A stretch of DNA of 64,000 nt from an uncultured Muribaculaceae bacterium (GTDB lineage: Bacteria; Bacteroidota; Bacteroidia; Bacteroidales; Muribaculaceae), in NCBI GenBank assembly GCA_910576935.1, contig CAJTKG010000007.1:1-64000 (forward strand). The letters run 5' to 3'. Shown here in pieces: positions 42,941 to 53,108 of this stretch; within the stretch, counting starts at the first letter, position 1, and every line of letters begins with the position of its first letter. Below the pieces are notes generated by a model. It was not told the origin of the DNA. It did no database searches and saw nothing but the letters and a program-made list of their open reading frames with translations. The translations under genes were made by a program, and so were the position numbers.

Positions 42941-44763
42941 TGAAATTAAACAAATTGATTCTTACGGCCCTGCTTATCAGCGGGGCCGTGAATGTGTCGG
43001 GACAGCGCTTTGCGATTCTCAGCGACATACATGTCACTCCCGGCAATGCCTGCGACTCGATGCTGCGCGTTGCCGTCAGCGAAATCAATGACGGCAAATA
43101 CGACCTGGTAGTCGTAGATGGAGATCTCACGAACGAAGGCTCTGACGAACAGCTTAAAAACGTCAAGGCTATTCTCGACGGCATCAGACATCAGCTATGC
43201 GTTCTGCCGGGCAATCATGAAAACAACTGGAGCCAAAGTGCGACCAAGACCTTTGTCGACCTCTGGGGTAACGACCGTTTTGTCACAGAAGTAGACTCAC
43301 TCATAGTCGTCGGCATAAACTGCGGTCCGTTCATGAAAATGGGCGACGGCCACATCAAGCAGGAAGACCTGCATTGGCTAAAAACCACACTTGACGAACG
43401 CGTCAAACCCGGCAAAAAAGTCATATCATTCAATCATTATCCCATTAATCCTGACCTCGACAACTGGCGTGACTACCTTAAAGTGCTCGAGAAATACCCC
43501 GTCATCGCCCACATAAACGGCCATTACCACTCATTTCAGCAATATAAGGGTGGCGATATAGATGCCGCCATGGTGCGCGCGCTCGATATGCGCAAAGGCG
43601 ACTATGGCTACACAATAATGAACATCGACGATGACTGGATACACATCTACAACAAGGAAATCGGCAAGCAACCAAAAGCAAAGTTCGCATGGGCGGTCAA
43701 ACCCGAAATCAAACCGCTCAAAGACGCCGAGACCATAGAACTCGTACAACCCGAGGGGTTCAAAATTGAAAAAATATGGAGTGACAGTGCATCGATATTC
43801 ACCCGCCTCGGCATCGATGATCGCAACGTATATTTCGGCAACTCGCTCGGCACAGCCAAAGCCATCGACAAAAAAAGCAGAAAACAGATCTGGGCCATAC
43901 CCACAGGCGCTTCGCTCTTTGCACGTCCGACGGTGCTGAAAAACGGCAGAATCGCTGTTCCGGCCTGCGACGGCATCATCATCGTCGATGCCGCTACGGG
44001 CAAAACAGTCAAAAAATATCCGTCATCAGAAGGTCCTTATGTAGCCGACGGCCTTGTAGCCGATGATTCGTATATACAGGGCGGATATAAACGCATCGAA
44101 CGCCGCAATCCCAAAAACGGCAAGCTGATCTGGGTGTATGACTCGCTCATCAACTACTGTCAGGCCGCACCCGTCGTAGACAAAGGCGATGTCGTCTTCG
44201 GTGCCTGGGACACAAACCTGCGCAATATCGATCTTAAAACCGGCAAACTGAAATGGATATGGAACAACGGCAAACCGGCCAATATGCTCGGACCGGGCAA
44301 TGTCGTACCCGTCGTAACCGACGACAAAGTGATTGTCGTGGCTCCCGACCGCTATATGACGGCAATCGATCGCAAAAGCGGTAAACAGATATGGCGAGAC
44401 AACTCACACAAATATCGTGAGAGTCTCGGTCACAGCGAAGACTACAGCCGTGTCTATGCCAAGACCATGGACGGTGAGCTCGTGGCTGTCGACGCTTCGT
44501 CGCCTGTCTTCAAAGAACTATGGACTGTTGACATGGGTATAGGCTATGACCACGCTCCGTGTATCGTCGCAGAACGCGACGGCATTGTCTATGCCGGCTC
44601 ACGCCGCGGCATAGTCACAGCCGTCGATCCGGTCGCACAAAAAGTGCTATGGAGTCTGCCTCTCGGAGTCAGCGAAATAAACGGCATCGACATCGACCCC
44701 TCGACCGGTGACGTTTATGTCTCGCTTATCGAAGGCACGGTTTTCCGTATCGCCCGCAACTGA
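42940..44763 (+). CDS. secreted metallophosphoesterase with PQQ-like beta-propeller
   Basis: 607 residues with a signal peptide (MKLNKLILTALLISGAVNVS). The calcineurin-type core holds the two-metal motifs D29-I-H31 (LSDIHVTPG), VVDGDLTN (G61-D62), GNH93E, FNHYP and INGHYHSF (GHxH). From about residue 250 there are PQQ-type propeller repeats, recognisable by units such as ATGKTVKKY, NGKLIWVYD, TGKLKWIW, SGKQIWR and AQKVLWSL. Translational coupling to the GHL10 hydrolase suggests both act on one extracytoplasmic target, perhaps a phosphorylated glycan. The substrate is not known. A hairpin follows at 44794. Confidence 0.88.
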   Translation: MKLNKLILTALLISGAVNVSGQRFAILSDIHVTPGNACDSMLRVAVSEINDGKYDLVVVDGDLTNEGSDEQLKNVKAILDGIRHQLCVLPGNHENNWSQSATKTFVDLWGNDRFVTEVDSLIVVGINCGPFMKMGDGHIKQEDLHWLKTTLDERVKPGKKVISFNHYPINPDLDNWRDYLKVLEKYPVIAHINGHYHSFQQYKGGDIDAAMVRALDMRKGDYGYTIMNIDDDWIHIYNKEIGKQPKAKFAWAVKPEIKPLKDAETIELVQPEGFKIEKIWSDSASIFTRLGIDDRNVYFGNSLGTAKAIDKKSRKQIWAIPTGASLFARPTVLKNGRIAVPACDGIIIVDAATGKTVKKYPSSEGPYVADGLVADDSYIQGGYKRIERRNPKNGKLIWVYDSLINYCQAAPVVDKGDVVFGAWDTNLRNIDLKTGKLKWIWNNGKPANMLGPGNVVPVVTDDKVIVVAPDRYMTAIDRKSGKQIWRDNSHKYRESLGHSEDYSRVYAKTMDGELVAVDASSPVFKELWTVDMGIGYDHAPCIVAERDGIVYAGSRRGIVTAVDPVAQKVLWSLPLGVSEINGIDIDPSTGDVYVSLIEGTVFRIARN

Positions 44764-44793
44764 TACAAATTAACACATAAACCTCAGATATAA

Positions 44794-44827
44794 AAGCGGT
44801 GGTACACACGTTGGTGTATCACCGCTT
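44794..44827 (+). terminator. hairpin after the metallophosphoesterase gene
   Basis: AAGCGGTGGTACAC (44794-44807) pairs with GTGTATCACCGCTT (44814-44827) with one mismatch. There is no long T-run, so termination is probable but not certain. Confidence 0.6.
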
Positions 44828-44893
44828 CTGAATAAGTAACGACATCAACGCATCTTACTATAAATCTTCTAAAATTCTCCAAAAGTGTTCAAA

Positions 44894-44925
44894 TTTGCCA
44901 TTGTCAATGTTTTTTCTTAACTTTG
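44894..44925 (+). promoter_or_regulatory. promoter of the FadL-family gene
   Basis: TTTG (44894-44897), 20 bp, TAACTTTG (44918-44925): a full match to the Bacteroidota promoter. The leader to the ATG at 44990 is about 60 nt. Confidence 0.8.
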
Positions 44926-44989
44926 CGCCCTGTTTAACGTTCGCGGCCAGATAATAATCCGCAATACCGCAACATAACACGCATAAGAC

Positions 44990-46306
44990 ATGATTAAAAA
45001 ACTCATTATGGCGGCGGCCATTTCAAGCGCAGCTCTTACAACATCGGCAGAAGGCTATCAGGTAAATACTCTCAGCGCCCGTCAAAACGGCATGGGCCAC
45101 ACCGGCACAGCCATCAAACTCGGAGCCGAAAGCATGATCTTCAACCCCGCCGGCATCGCATTTATCGACGATATCATCGACGCGCAGGCGTCAGTCACCG
45201 GCATATTCGCAAAAGCATCGGCCATATGTACGGAAGGACGGTTTGAAACAGACAATACCCCGTCGACACCGATGAGCGTCAATCTCGCCATGTCTGTCTA
45301 CGACAACTTCAAAGTCGGTGTAAGTTTTTACACCCCTTACGGCAGCGGCATAAACTGGGGCGTAAGCTGGCCCGGGGCCGTGCTTAACGAAAAAGTAAAT
45401 CTCGCGGCATACACACTACAGCCTACTCTGGCCTGGCGTCCGGTAAAGAACCTTGCCATCGGCGCCGGTGTCATGGTGACATGGGGCAACGTTGACCTCG
45501 ACAAAGGCCTGGTGTCATCATCGAGTTTCAATGCCTTGATGGCCGCCATGGGTATCCCCGGTAAAACCGACGATACTCCGGCATCTGTCAACCTCAACGG
45601 CAAAGCCGCCACGACAGTCGGCGTCAATGCCGGCATCATGTGGGATATAAACTCCCGCTGGACTGTCGGCGCGTCATTTAGAAGCAAAATGAACATGAAA
45701 GTCAAACGTGGTGTGGCCACACTGTCATACGCCAACGATTTCACCCGTACAATCCTCCAGGAACGCCTTGACATACTCGACAAAGCAAACTTTGAAGCCT
45801 CAATGCCGTGTGCTGCCGTATATAACCTCGGTGTAAGCTTCAAGCCCACAGAAAAATGGCTTCTCGCAGCCGACTTCCAGCTCACAGGATGGAACGCCTA
45901 CAAAGAACTCTCGATTGATTTCCTCAGCGAAAAACTCGAGCCCTATGACCAGCATCTGACAAAAAATTACCACAACTCTATGACATATCATATCGGAGCG
46001 CAGTATAGCGTCACAGAGCGTCTTGACCTCCGCGCCGGCATGATGATCGATACGACCCCGGTAAACAAAAAACATTATAATCCCGAAACACCGGGCATGA
46101 CAAAAATAGAGCCGTCTATAGGCTTGTCGTTCAGCCCTGTCAAAAATTTCTCAATCGACGCATCACTTCTCTATGTGGCAGGGCTCGGCGAAAACAACGC
46201 ATCAATAAGCTATGACGACCTGCTCCTTGGCAAAACGGCGACGTTCACAGCCGATTATAAAGTTCACGCATGGAATCCTTCAATAGGTCTGTCATTTCAT
46301 TTCTAA
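44990..46306 (+). CDS. OmpP1/FadL/TodX family outer-membrane transporter
   Basis: 438 residues with a signal peptide (MIKKLIMAAAISSAALTTSA). The mature N-terminus, with SARQNGMGHTGTA and MIFNPAGIAFID, carries the FadL hallmarks (hatch region and NPAG). Beta-strands run throughout and the chain ends NPSIGLSFHF, the usual aromatic barrel end. FadL proteins let long-chain fatty acids or other hydrophobic compounds cross the outer membrane by lateral diffusion. No fatty-acid degradation genes lie nearby, so the substrate is open. Confidence 0.92.
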   Translation: MIKKLIMAAAISSAALTTSAEGYQVNTLSARQNGMGHTGTAIKLGAESMIFNPAGIAFIDDIIDAQASVTGIFAKASAICTEGRFETDNTPSTPMSVNLAMSVYDNFKVGVSFYTPYGSGINWGVSWPGAVLNEKVNLAAYTLQPTLAWRPVKNLAIGAGVMVTWGNVDLDKGLVSSSSFNALMAAMGIPGKTDDTPASVNLNGKAATTVGVNAGIMWDINSRWTVGASFRSKMNMKVKRGVATLSYANDFTRTILQERLDILDKANFEASMPCAAVYNLGVSFKPTEKWLLAADFQLTGWNAYKELSIDFLSEKLEPYDQHLTKNYHNSMTYHIGAQYSVTERLDLRAGMMIDTTPVNKKHYNPETPGMTKIEPSIGLSFSPVKNFSIDASLLYVAGLGENNASISYDDLLLGKTATFTADYKVHAWNPSIGLSFHF

Positions 46307-46337
46307 TTGCATATTATAAAAAAAATTACTACCTTTG
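46306..46337 (+). promoter_or_regulatory. promoter of the glycogen genes
   Basis: TACCTTTG (46330-46337) matches TAnnTTTG; ATTG at 46306-46309 serves as a weak -33 element 20 bp upstream. The glycogen synthase ATG is at 46368, a leader of about 25 nt. Confidence 0.65.
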
Positions 46338-46367
46338 TGGCCTTGAAAAAGACGAGACTACAATTTT

Positions 46368-48041
46368 ATGGACAATAATAATCTGAATCCGGCTCTCATT
46401 TTGGAAACGAGCTGGGAAGTATGTAATAAAATCGGCGGTATATATACCGTACTCTCGACCAAAGCTGCAACTCTACAAAAAATATACAAAGACCGGACAA
46501 TTTTTATCGGTCCCGACATTTGGAGCGCTGAAAATCCCTCGCCATATTTTGTTGAATCAAAGACTATCCTAAAAAAATGGATTCTTGATGCAAATCTGCC
46601 CGAAGGGGTTGACGTGCGCGTCGGACGATGGGATATTCCGGGCAAACCCATAGTCGTGCTGGTAAAATTCGACGGCATGTATGCCGTCAAAAACGACTTT
46701 TACAGCGAAATGTGGCGTCTCTATGGCGTCGACTCACTCCATGCTTACGGCGATTATGACGAGGCCTGCGCATTCTCTCATGCCGCCGGCATCGTAGCCG
46801 AAAGCCTTGTTTCATTCTTTCAGGCACAGAAGACAACCACGGCCGATGCAAGTTTCATAGCCCACTATGATGAATGGACAACCGGCATGGGACTGCTTTA
46901 TATAAAACACAAGAAACCCGAAGTAGCAACAATCTTCACCACCCATGCGACAAGCATTGGCCGAAGTATCTGCGGCAACGGCAAACCTCTATATGACTAC
47001 CTTACCGCCTACGACGGCGACCAAATGGCACGCGAGCTCAACATGGAGTCGAAACACTCGCTCGAAAAGGCCGCCGCACATCAGGCCGACTGTTTCACGA
47101 CTGTCAGCGACGTCACCGCCCGCGAATGCGAACAACTCCTTGGCCGTCGCCCCGACGTCGTGACTCTCAACGGCTTTGAAGATGGCTTTGTACCGGCAAA
47201 AACCAGATTTGCCGCAGCACGGAAATCGGCACGCAAGCGCATGCTTGAAGTAGCCGAAGCTCTTACCGGCAACAGCTACGACAACAATACATTCATCGTA
47301 GCTACCTCAGGACGATGCGAATACCGCAACAAAGGTCTTGACGTCTACCTTGACGCCGTGGCCCGTCTCGGCGATCTCGACCCAATGCGCAAGGTGCTCG
47401 CATTCATCATGGTCCCGGCATGGGTTGACAAAGCCCGTCCCGATCTGGCCCTCGCAATCGGGCTCAACAAGGCCGGCAACCGGCTTCCCGACCCTGTTAT
47501 CACTCATACGCTGCACAACTACGACAACGATGCTGTAATAAGCCGCATCCATCAGATAGGCTTTACCAACGACAAGAATTCGCGTGTGAGTGTTATCTAT
47601 GTACCGTGCTACCTCAACGGCGCAGACGGCATATTCGATATGACATATTACAGCCTCATTCCAGGCTTCGATGCTACTGTATTTGCCTCATATTACGAAC
47701 CTTGGGGTTACACGCCGCTCGAAAGCGTGGCATTCGGCATACCGACAGTCACAACGTCGCTTTCAGGTTTCGGTCAATGGGTGATGTCAACCCTCGGCAA
47801 CGGATTCGAAAAATCAGGCGTTGCCGTTGTCAACCGCACAGACAGTAATTACGATCAGGTATGTTCGGGCATCGCCGGCGATCTAAAATATCTCGTAAAC
47901 GCGTCGACACAAACATTATCAGAGGTATCCATGGCTGCCAAAGCCACTGCTGCCGAGGCTTCATGGTCGAATTTCATCGTTTTTTATCAAAAAGCTTTTG
48001 AAATCGCAACAATCAACGCAGAAAAACGTAACAGTAAATAG
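46368..48041 (+). CDS. glycogen synthase, GT3 (eukaryote-like) type
   Basis: 557 residues beginning with the GT3 signature LILETSWEVCNKIGGIYTVL. Other features are IFIGPDIW, IAHYDEWTTGMGLLY, TIFTTHATSIGR, VTLNGFEDGFVP and the C-terminal ASYYEPWGYTPLES. This resembles the fungal/animal GYS family rather than bacterial GlgA (GT5) and would use UDP-glucose to extend alpha-1,4-glucan. Such GT3 enzymes are normal in Bacteroidales. It precedes an alpha-glucan phosphorylase, so synthesis and breakdown of glycogen are encoded together. No glgB or glgC is present in the window. Confidence 0.93.
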   Translation: MDNNNLNPALILETSWEVCNKIGGIYTVLSTKAATLQKIYKDRTIFIGPDIWSAENPSPYFVESKTILKKWILDANLPEGVDVRVGRWDIPGKPIVVLVKFDGMYAVKNDFYSEMWRLYGVDSLHAYGDYDEACAFSHAAGIVAESLVSFFQAQKTTTADASFIAHYDEWTTGMGLLYIKHKKPEVATIFTTHATSIGRSICGNGKPLYDYLTAYDGDQMARELNMESKHSLEKAAAHQADCFTTVSDVTARECEQLLGRRPDVVTLNGFEDGFVPAKTRFAAARKSARKRMLEVAEALTGNSYDNNTFIVATSGRCEYRNKGLDVYLDAVARLGDLDPMRKVLAFIMVPAWVDKARPDLALAIGLNKAGNRLPDPVITHTLHNYDNDAVISRIHQIGFTNDKNSRVSVIYVPCYLNGADGIFDMTYYSLIPGFDATVFASYYEPWGYTPLESVAFGIPTVTTSLSGFGQWVMSTLGNGFEKSGVAVVNRTDSNYDQVCSGIAGDLKYLVNASTQTLSEVSMAAKATAAEASWSNFIVFYQKAFEIATINAEKRNSK

Positions 48042-48133
48042 AGATTATATCAACACCTCAATCGGCCGGCCCGGCTGACTGAAACTTACATTGTTAAATC
48101 AGAAAATTATTAAAACCAATAAATATCAAGTTT

Positions 48134-50692
48134 ATGAAATTTCCGGTAAGTAATACCAACGCACCAATCTGGCGAGACGTGACAGTAAAATCAGAGCTAC
48201 CCTCACAACTCAAACCTCTCGACGAACTTGCGAAAAACCTATGGTGGGTATGGAACAGCGAAGGTAAATCGCTCTTCCGTGATCTTAATCCCGATCTATG
48301 GCGCGCAACCGGCGAAAACCCTGTGATGCTCCTCCAGCAGCTCAGTTTCGACCGTATCAAAGAAATTATAGCCGACGAAGGCATAATGCAGCGCATCGCC
48401 GCCGTCTACGCCGACTTTAAGGAATATATGAAGAAGCCCATGCGCAAAGACATACCGTCGGTCTCTTATTTCTCGATGGAATACGGTCTCTGCAACTGTC
48501 TCAAAATCTATTCGGGCGGTTTGGGTGTCCTCGCTGGCGACTATATCAAAGAAGCTTCTGACAGCTGTGTCGACATGACGGCTGTAGGCTTCCTCTACCG
48601 TTACGGTTATTTCACACAGACCCTCAGTGTCGACGGCCAGCAGATTGCAAACTACGAACCCCAGAACTTCAATCAACTGCCCATCGAACAGGTGCTCGAC
48701 AAAAACGGTCAGCCCATGATACTCGAGGTACCTTACCCCGGCCGTATAATCTACAGCCATATCTGGCGTGTAAATGTCGGCCGCATGAAGCTTTATCTGC
48801 TCGACACCGACTTCGACATGAACAGCGAGTTTGACCGCTCGATCACCCATCAGCTCTATGGCGGCGACTGGGAGAACCGCATCAAACAGGAATACCTCCT
48901 CGGCATCGGCGGTGTGCTCATGCTCAAAAAGCTCGGCATCAAAAACCAGCTCTACCACTGCAACGAAGGCCATGCAGCGCTTCTCAATCTCCAGCGTCTC
49001 GTAGACTATATAAATGAAGACGGTCTCGACTTCAATACAGCCCTTGAGATTGTACGCGCCTCGTCGCTCTACACAGTCCACACGCCCGTGCCCGCCGGAC
49101 ACGACTATTTCGACGAAGGCCTCTTCGGCAAATACATGGGCGAATATCCCGCCAAACTCGGCATCTCGTGGAACGACCTGATGAACATGGGCCGCGAGAA
49201 TCCCAACACCAACGAGCGCTTCTCCATGAGTGTCTTCGCGCTCAACACCTGTCAGGAAGCCAATGGCGTCAGCTGGCTTCACGGTGAAGTATCGAAAAAA
49301 ATGTTCGCCGGCATCTGGAAAGGATATTCATGGGAAGAAAGCCACGTAGGCTATGTGACCAACGGTGTCCACATGCCTACCTGGGCCGCAAGCGAATGGA
49401 AAGAATTCTACCTCGAGAAACTCGGCGAAAAAGTATTTGAAGACCAGAGCAATCCCGAGAACTGGCGCGGTATCTTCAGCGTTCCCGATGAAGAGATCTG
49501 GCGTATGCGCTGCACTTTGAAAAACAAATTCATTAACTTCGTCAAACGTGACTTCAAGGCAAAATGGCTTGCCAATCAGGGCGATCCCTCGGCTGTGATG
49601 AAAATCGTCGACAAGATCAACCCCAACGCCCTCATAATCGGTTTCGCACGCCGCTTTGCCACATACAAACGCGCCCACCTGCTCTTCACCGACCTCGAAC
49701 GTCTTGACAAGATCGTCAACAACGAGCAGTTCCCCGTGCAGTTTATATTCTCGGGCAAGGCCCACCCCGCCGACGGCGCAGGTCAGGGCCTCATCAAGCG
49801 CATCATCGAGATCTCACGTATGCCTCAGTTCCTCGGCAAGATCATCTTCCTTGAAGACTATAACATGATTGTCGCCAAACGCCTTGTAACCGGCGTCGAC
49901 ATCTGGCTCAATACCCCGACACGTCCCCTCGAGGCTTCAGGCACATCGGGTGAGAAAGCCGAAATGAACGGCGTCCTCAACTTCTCGGTTCTCGACGGTT
50001 GGTGGTATGAAGGCTACCGTTTCAACGAAAAAGCCGGCTGGGCACTCACCGACAAACGTACATTCACCGATCAGGCACAACAGGACAAACTCGATGCAGC
50101 GACAATCTACTCGATGCTCGAAAACGAAATCATCCCGCTTTACTTCAAGAAGAACTCGGCAGGCTACTCACCCGAGTGGATTCAGTATATCAAAGGCTCG
50201 ATCGGCGACATCGCCCCCCACTTCACCATGAAGCGCATGATCGACGACTATATCACACGTTTCTACGAACCCGAGTCAAAACGTTCGAACAAGCTCGTCG
50301 CCAATCACTTCGCTCTTGCCAAGGAAATCGTTGCCTGGAAAGAGAAAGTCAGCGCAGCCTGGGACGGCATCAAAGTCTTCGACATCCGTCACAGCGGTGA
50401 GATGGCCAATGTCATCACCGGCCAGAAAGTTCGTTTTGAAATTATCGTCGACACCAACGGTCTCGGTCGCGATCTTTGCATAGAACTTGTCGCCCACCGT
50501 TTCGAAAACGGCATAGACCACTTTGCCGGCACCGAGCAGTTCAAGGTTGTCAAGGAAGAAGGCAATGTACTCACATACGAGCTCAGCACCACTATGAAAG
50601 ACCCCGGTGTCTTCCATTACGGTTTCAGAATGTATCCTTACAATCCCAACCTGCCCCACCGTCAGGACTTCGCATACACTCGCTGGATCTGA
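48134..50692 (+). CDS. glgP: alpha-glucan phosphorylase (GT35)
   Basis: 852 residues of the shorter alpha-glucan phosphorylase group: an N-terminal domain of unknown function (about 15-110, [13 protein letters not shown]), then the GT35 core with [40 protein letters not shown] (PLP-region equivalent of EASGTGNMKF) and [10 protein letters not shown]. It cleaves terminal alpha-1,4-glucose with phosphate to give glucose-1-phosphate. It starts 92 bp after the glycogen synthase stop and probably shares its transcript; a terminator follows at 50718. Confidence 0.93.
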   Translation: MKFPVSNTNAPIWRDVTVKSELPSQLKPLDELAKNLWWVWNSEGKSLFRDLNPDLWRATGENPVMLLQQLSFDRIKEIIADEGIMQRIAAVYADFKEYMKKPMRKDIPSVSYFSMEYGLCNCLKIYSGGLGVLAGDYIKEASDSCVDMTAVGFLYRYGYFTQTLSVDGQQIANYEPQNFNQLPIEQVLDKNGQPMILEVPYPGRIIYSHIWRVNVGRMKLYLLDTDFDMNSEFDRSITHQLYGGDWENRIKQEYLLGIGGVLMLKKLGIKNQLYHCNEGHAALLNLQRLVDYINEDGLDFNTALEIVRASSLYTVHTPVPAGHDYFDEGLFGKYMGEYPAKLGISWNDLMNMGRENPNTNERFSMSVFALNTCQEANGVSWLHGEVSKKMFAGIWKGYSWEESHVGYVTNGVHMPTWAASEWKEFYLEKLGEKVFEDQSNPENWRGIFSVPDEEIWRMRCTLKNKFINFVKRDFKAKWLANQGDPSAVMKIVDKINPNALIIGFARRFATYKRAHLLFTDLERLDKIVNNEQFPVQFIFSGKAHPADGAGQGLIKRIIEISRMPQFLGKIIFLEDYNMIVAKRLVTGVDIWLNTPTRPLEASGTSGEKAEMNGVLNFSVLDGWWYEGYRFNEKAGWALTDKRTFTDQAQQDKLDAATIYSMLENEIIPLYFKKNSAGYSPEWIQYIKGSIGDIAPHFTMKRMIDDYITRFYEPESKRSNKLVANHFALAKEIVAWKEKVSAAWDGIKVFDIRHSGEMANVITGQKVRFEIIVDTNGLGRDLCIELVAHRFENGIDHFAGTEQFKVVKEEGNVLTYELSTTMKDPGVFHYGFRMYPYNPNLPHRQDFAYTRWI

Positions 50693-50717
50693 TCTACACC
50701 GGCAGACAACTATACTT

Positions 50718-50755
50718 AAGAAGGATTCGCCGCTCATCCGGCGAGTCCTTCTTTC
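50718..50755 (+). terminator. terminator of the glycogen operon
   Basis: AAGAAGGATTCGCCG (50718-50732) pairs with CGGCGAGTCCTTCTT (50739-50753) with one mismatch, followed by TT and C. It separates glgP from prfA. Confidence 0.8.
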
Positions 50756-50809
50756 ACAATATTAAAGCAACTCCACCGTTATAAATTTAAACAACATAAA
50801 ACCGCCCAT

Positions 50810-51919
50810 ATGTCAGACAATTCATTACTACAGCGCCTTGACGGCATCGAATCGAGATTTGAAGAGATTTCGACCCTGATAACCGACCCGTCGGTCATCG
50901 GCGACATGAAGCGCTACGTGCGTCTGACAAAAGAATACAAGGAACTCGAGAAACTTGTCACAGCCACCCGACGCTATCGCTCGCTCCTCGCCGACGCCGA
51001 CGAAGCCCGTCTGCTGCTCGAAAACGAGAACGACCCCGAGATGAGGGAGATGGCTAAAGATGAACTCGACAGCGCACAGACTGCCATACCGCCGCTCGAA
51101 GAAGAAATCAAGCTCCTGCTGATACCGGCCGACCCCGAAGACTCCAAAAACGCCATCCTCGAGATACGCGGAGGCACCGGCGGCGACGAAGCCGCACTCT
51201 TTGCCGGCGATCTCTGCAAGATGTATATCAAATTCTGCGAGAGCAAAGGATGGAACGTGGCCATAACAAGCGCAAGCGAAGGCGCTGCCGGCGGTTATAA
51301 AGAGGTTGTGCTGTCTATAACCGGCGACGGAGTCTACGGCATACTCAAATATGAAAGCGGCGTGCACCGCGTACAACGTGTCCCCGCCACCGAAACCCAG
51401 GGTCGTGTACACACCTCGGCGGCCACAGTTGCTGTTCTTCCCGAGGCCGAAGCGTTTGACGTCGAGATAAACGAGGGCGAGATAAAATGGGACACATTCC
51501 GCAGCGGCGGAGCCGGTGGCCAGAACGTAAACAAAGTCGAGTCGGGTGTACGCCTGCGTTATATGTGGAAGAATCCTAACACAGGCGAAACAGAAGAGAT
51601 TCTGATCGAATGTACCGAAACCCGCGACCAGCCCAAAAACAAAGAGCGCGCTCTAAGTCGTCTGCGTACTTTCATCTATGACAAAGAGCATCAGAAGTAT
51701 ATCGATGACATCGCGTCGCGACGCAAAACAATGGTGTCCACAGGAGACCGTTCGGCTAAAATCAGAACCTACAACTATCCCCAGGGGCGTATTACCGACC
51801 ACCGCATAAACTATACAATCTACAACCTGCAGGCCTTTGTCGACGGTGACATACAAGACTGTATCGACCACCTCATCGTAGCCGAAAACGCCGAAAAACT
51901 AAAGGCTGCCGAACTCTAA
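50810..51919 (+). CDS. prfA: peptide chain release factor 1
   Basis: 369 residues. The stop-codon recognition PxT motif is PAT in RVPATETQGRVHTSA, which marks RF1 (UAA/UAG), and the catalytic GGQ is in FRSGGAGGQNVNKVESGVRL. IEIRGGTGGDEAALFAGDL is the family's conserved core. It hydrolyses peptidyl-tRNA at UAA/UAG codons in the ribosomal A site. It begins a short plus-strand group with the membrane protein gene (16 bp downstream) and pyrF. Confidence 0.96.
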   Translation: MSDNSLLQRLDGIESRFEEISTLITDPSVIGDMKRYVRLTKEYKELEKLVTATRRYRSLLADADEARLLLENENDPEMREMAKDELDSAQTAIPPLEEEIKLLLIPADPEDSKNAILEIRGGTGGDEAALFAGDLCKMYIKFCESKGWNVAITSASEGAAGGYKEVVLSITGDGVYGILKYESGVHRVQRVPATETQGRVHTSAATVAVLPEAEAFDVEINEGEIKWDTFRSGGAGGQNVNKVESGVRLRYMWKNPNTGETEEILIECTETRDQPKNKERALSRLRTFIYDKEHQKYIDDIASRRKTMVSTGDRSAKIRTYNYPQGRITDHRINYTIYNLQAFVDGDIQDCIDHLIVAENAEKLKAAEL

Positions 51920-51935
51920 AAACATTCTAAACATT

Positions 51936-53099
51936 ATGGACGAAAAAACTCCAACTAAAAGTCAAGGAATCTTGTCTGTGGCAGAAATAGCCGGGAGTGC
52001 CGAACAGATGTGCCGTCGATTCCCGATTGCCATTATCTACACGACAATAGCCTATGTTTCCGTACTGTTGGTGATATATAATGCATATCACGAACCATTC
52101 CACGTATGTTGGTTCGGTCTTTTAGGAGCACTTGCATCGTTTGCCGCGACACTATGGACTGAAAACCGCAGTACGGCAATCAGAATATTGTCTCAGATAA
52201 CCGTTTTCATCATAGTTGCCGCCGATCTTTGGTATAATTATACGTATCCGTCGATGCTGTTTGACACTGTTGCGGTACGGCGTGTGATAAGCATCGCATC
52301 GCTGACCGTTCTGATTGTATTCGCCGGCTGCACACGTTCTGACGAAGCAAGCTGGTCGCAAGCTTTCAAATCAATCAAACGCCTCATCATCACAGGCGTT
52401 TTCGGACTGCTTGTCTTCATATGCATAACTGCCATATTTATCACCGTAAATATGCTGTTTAACATTGAAGTATTCAAAGCTATGTTTACCGCCGACGCAA
52501 CTCTCGCTGTCTTCCTACCCTGCCTCATTTATATGGCAATGACGCCACGTGATGAAAATGTCGCCGGCAATGCCCGTCTCAGTAAATTCGGCGACCGCGT
52601 AGTGAAATTCATATTCCTGCCGTTGTTGGGCTGCGACATGCTCATATTGTTTGTCTATATGCTTGACATAATCTTTAACCTCTCGCTGCCTCGGGGAATG
52701 GTGGCCTCGGGCGTGAGCATCTTTCTGGCAGGCCTGCTTATCATCGAATTTCTGATTTATCCGATCGCCGCCAAAAACAATTTGGCAAGAAAAATCGCCA
52801 AGTGGATGCCCATTGCCGCCCTACCGCTTGTCATAATGATGAGCGTCGGCATCATATACCGCATATGCGACTATGGCTTCACCGGCGAACGTCTTTATAT
52901 TCTGACTCTTAACATTTGGTCTTATTACGCACTTTATGTCCTGTGGCGTAAAAGCGGGCGCAGCATAACGTCGGTCATCATCTCTCTGGCGGTATGGCTC
53001 ATTGCCGTCACTATTATTCCAGGGTTTAACTACATGACAGTAAGCGCAAACAACAATAAGACCATAGTACAAAGCCATAGCAAGCAAAACAACCAATAA
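51936..53099 (+). CDS. DUF4153-like multi-pass membrane protein
   Basis: 387 residues with about ten hydrophobic helices. The C-terminal half (YMLDIIFNLSLPRGMVASGV, then GIIYRICDYGFTGERLYILT) resembles DUF4153, whose R-I-x-D-Y-G-x-T-x-x-R-Y segment is distinctive. Function is unknown in this family. It lies between prfA and pyrF (9 bp before pyrF), probably cotranscribed. Confidence 0.75.
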   Translation: MDEKTPTKSQGILSVAEIAGSAEQMCRRFPIAIIYTTIAYVSVLLVIYNAYHEPFHVCWFGLLGALASFAATLWTENRSTAIRILSQITVFIIVAADLWYNYTYPSMLFDTVAVRRVISIASLTVLIVFAGCTRSDEASWSQAFKSIKRLIITGVFGLLVFICITAIFITVNMLFNIEVFKAMFTADATLAVFLPCLIYMAMTPRDENVAGNARLSKFGDRVVKFIFLPLLGCDMLILFVYMLDIIFNLSLPRGMVASGVSIFLAGLLIIEFLIYPIAAKNNLARKIAKWMPIAALPLVIMMSVGIIYRICDYGFTGERLYILTLNIWSYYALYVLWRKSGRSITSVIISLAVWLIAVTIIPGFNYMTVSANNNKTIVQSHSKQNNQ

Positions 53100-53108
53100 C
53101 ACCAAAAT

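Noticed and set aside
39491..44763. Polysaccharide utilisation locus
   Set aside because: No SusC/SusD pair, no dedicated regulator and no other carbohydrate enzymes adjoin; only the two-gene pair is supported.
48296..49282. Open frame of 328 codons antisense to glgP
   Set aside because: glgP is unmistakable on the plus strand; the antisense frame is compositionally a shadow.
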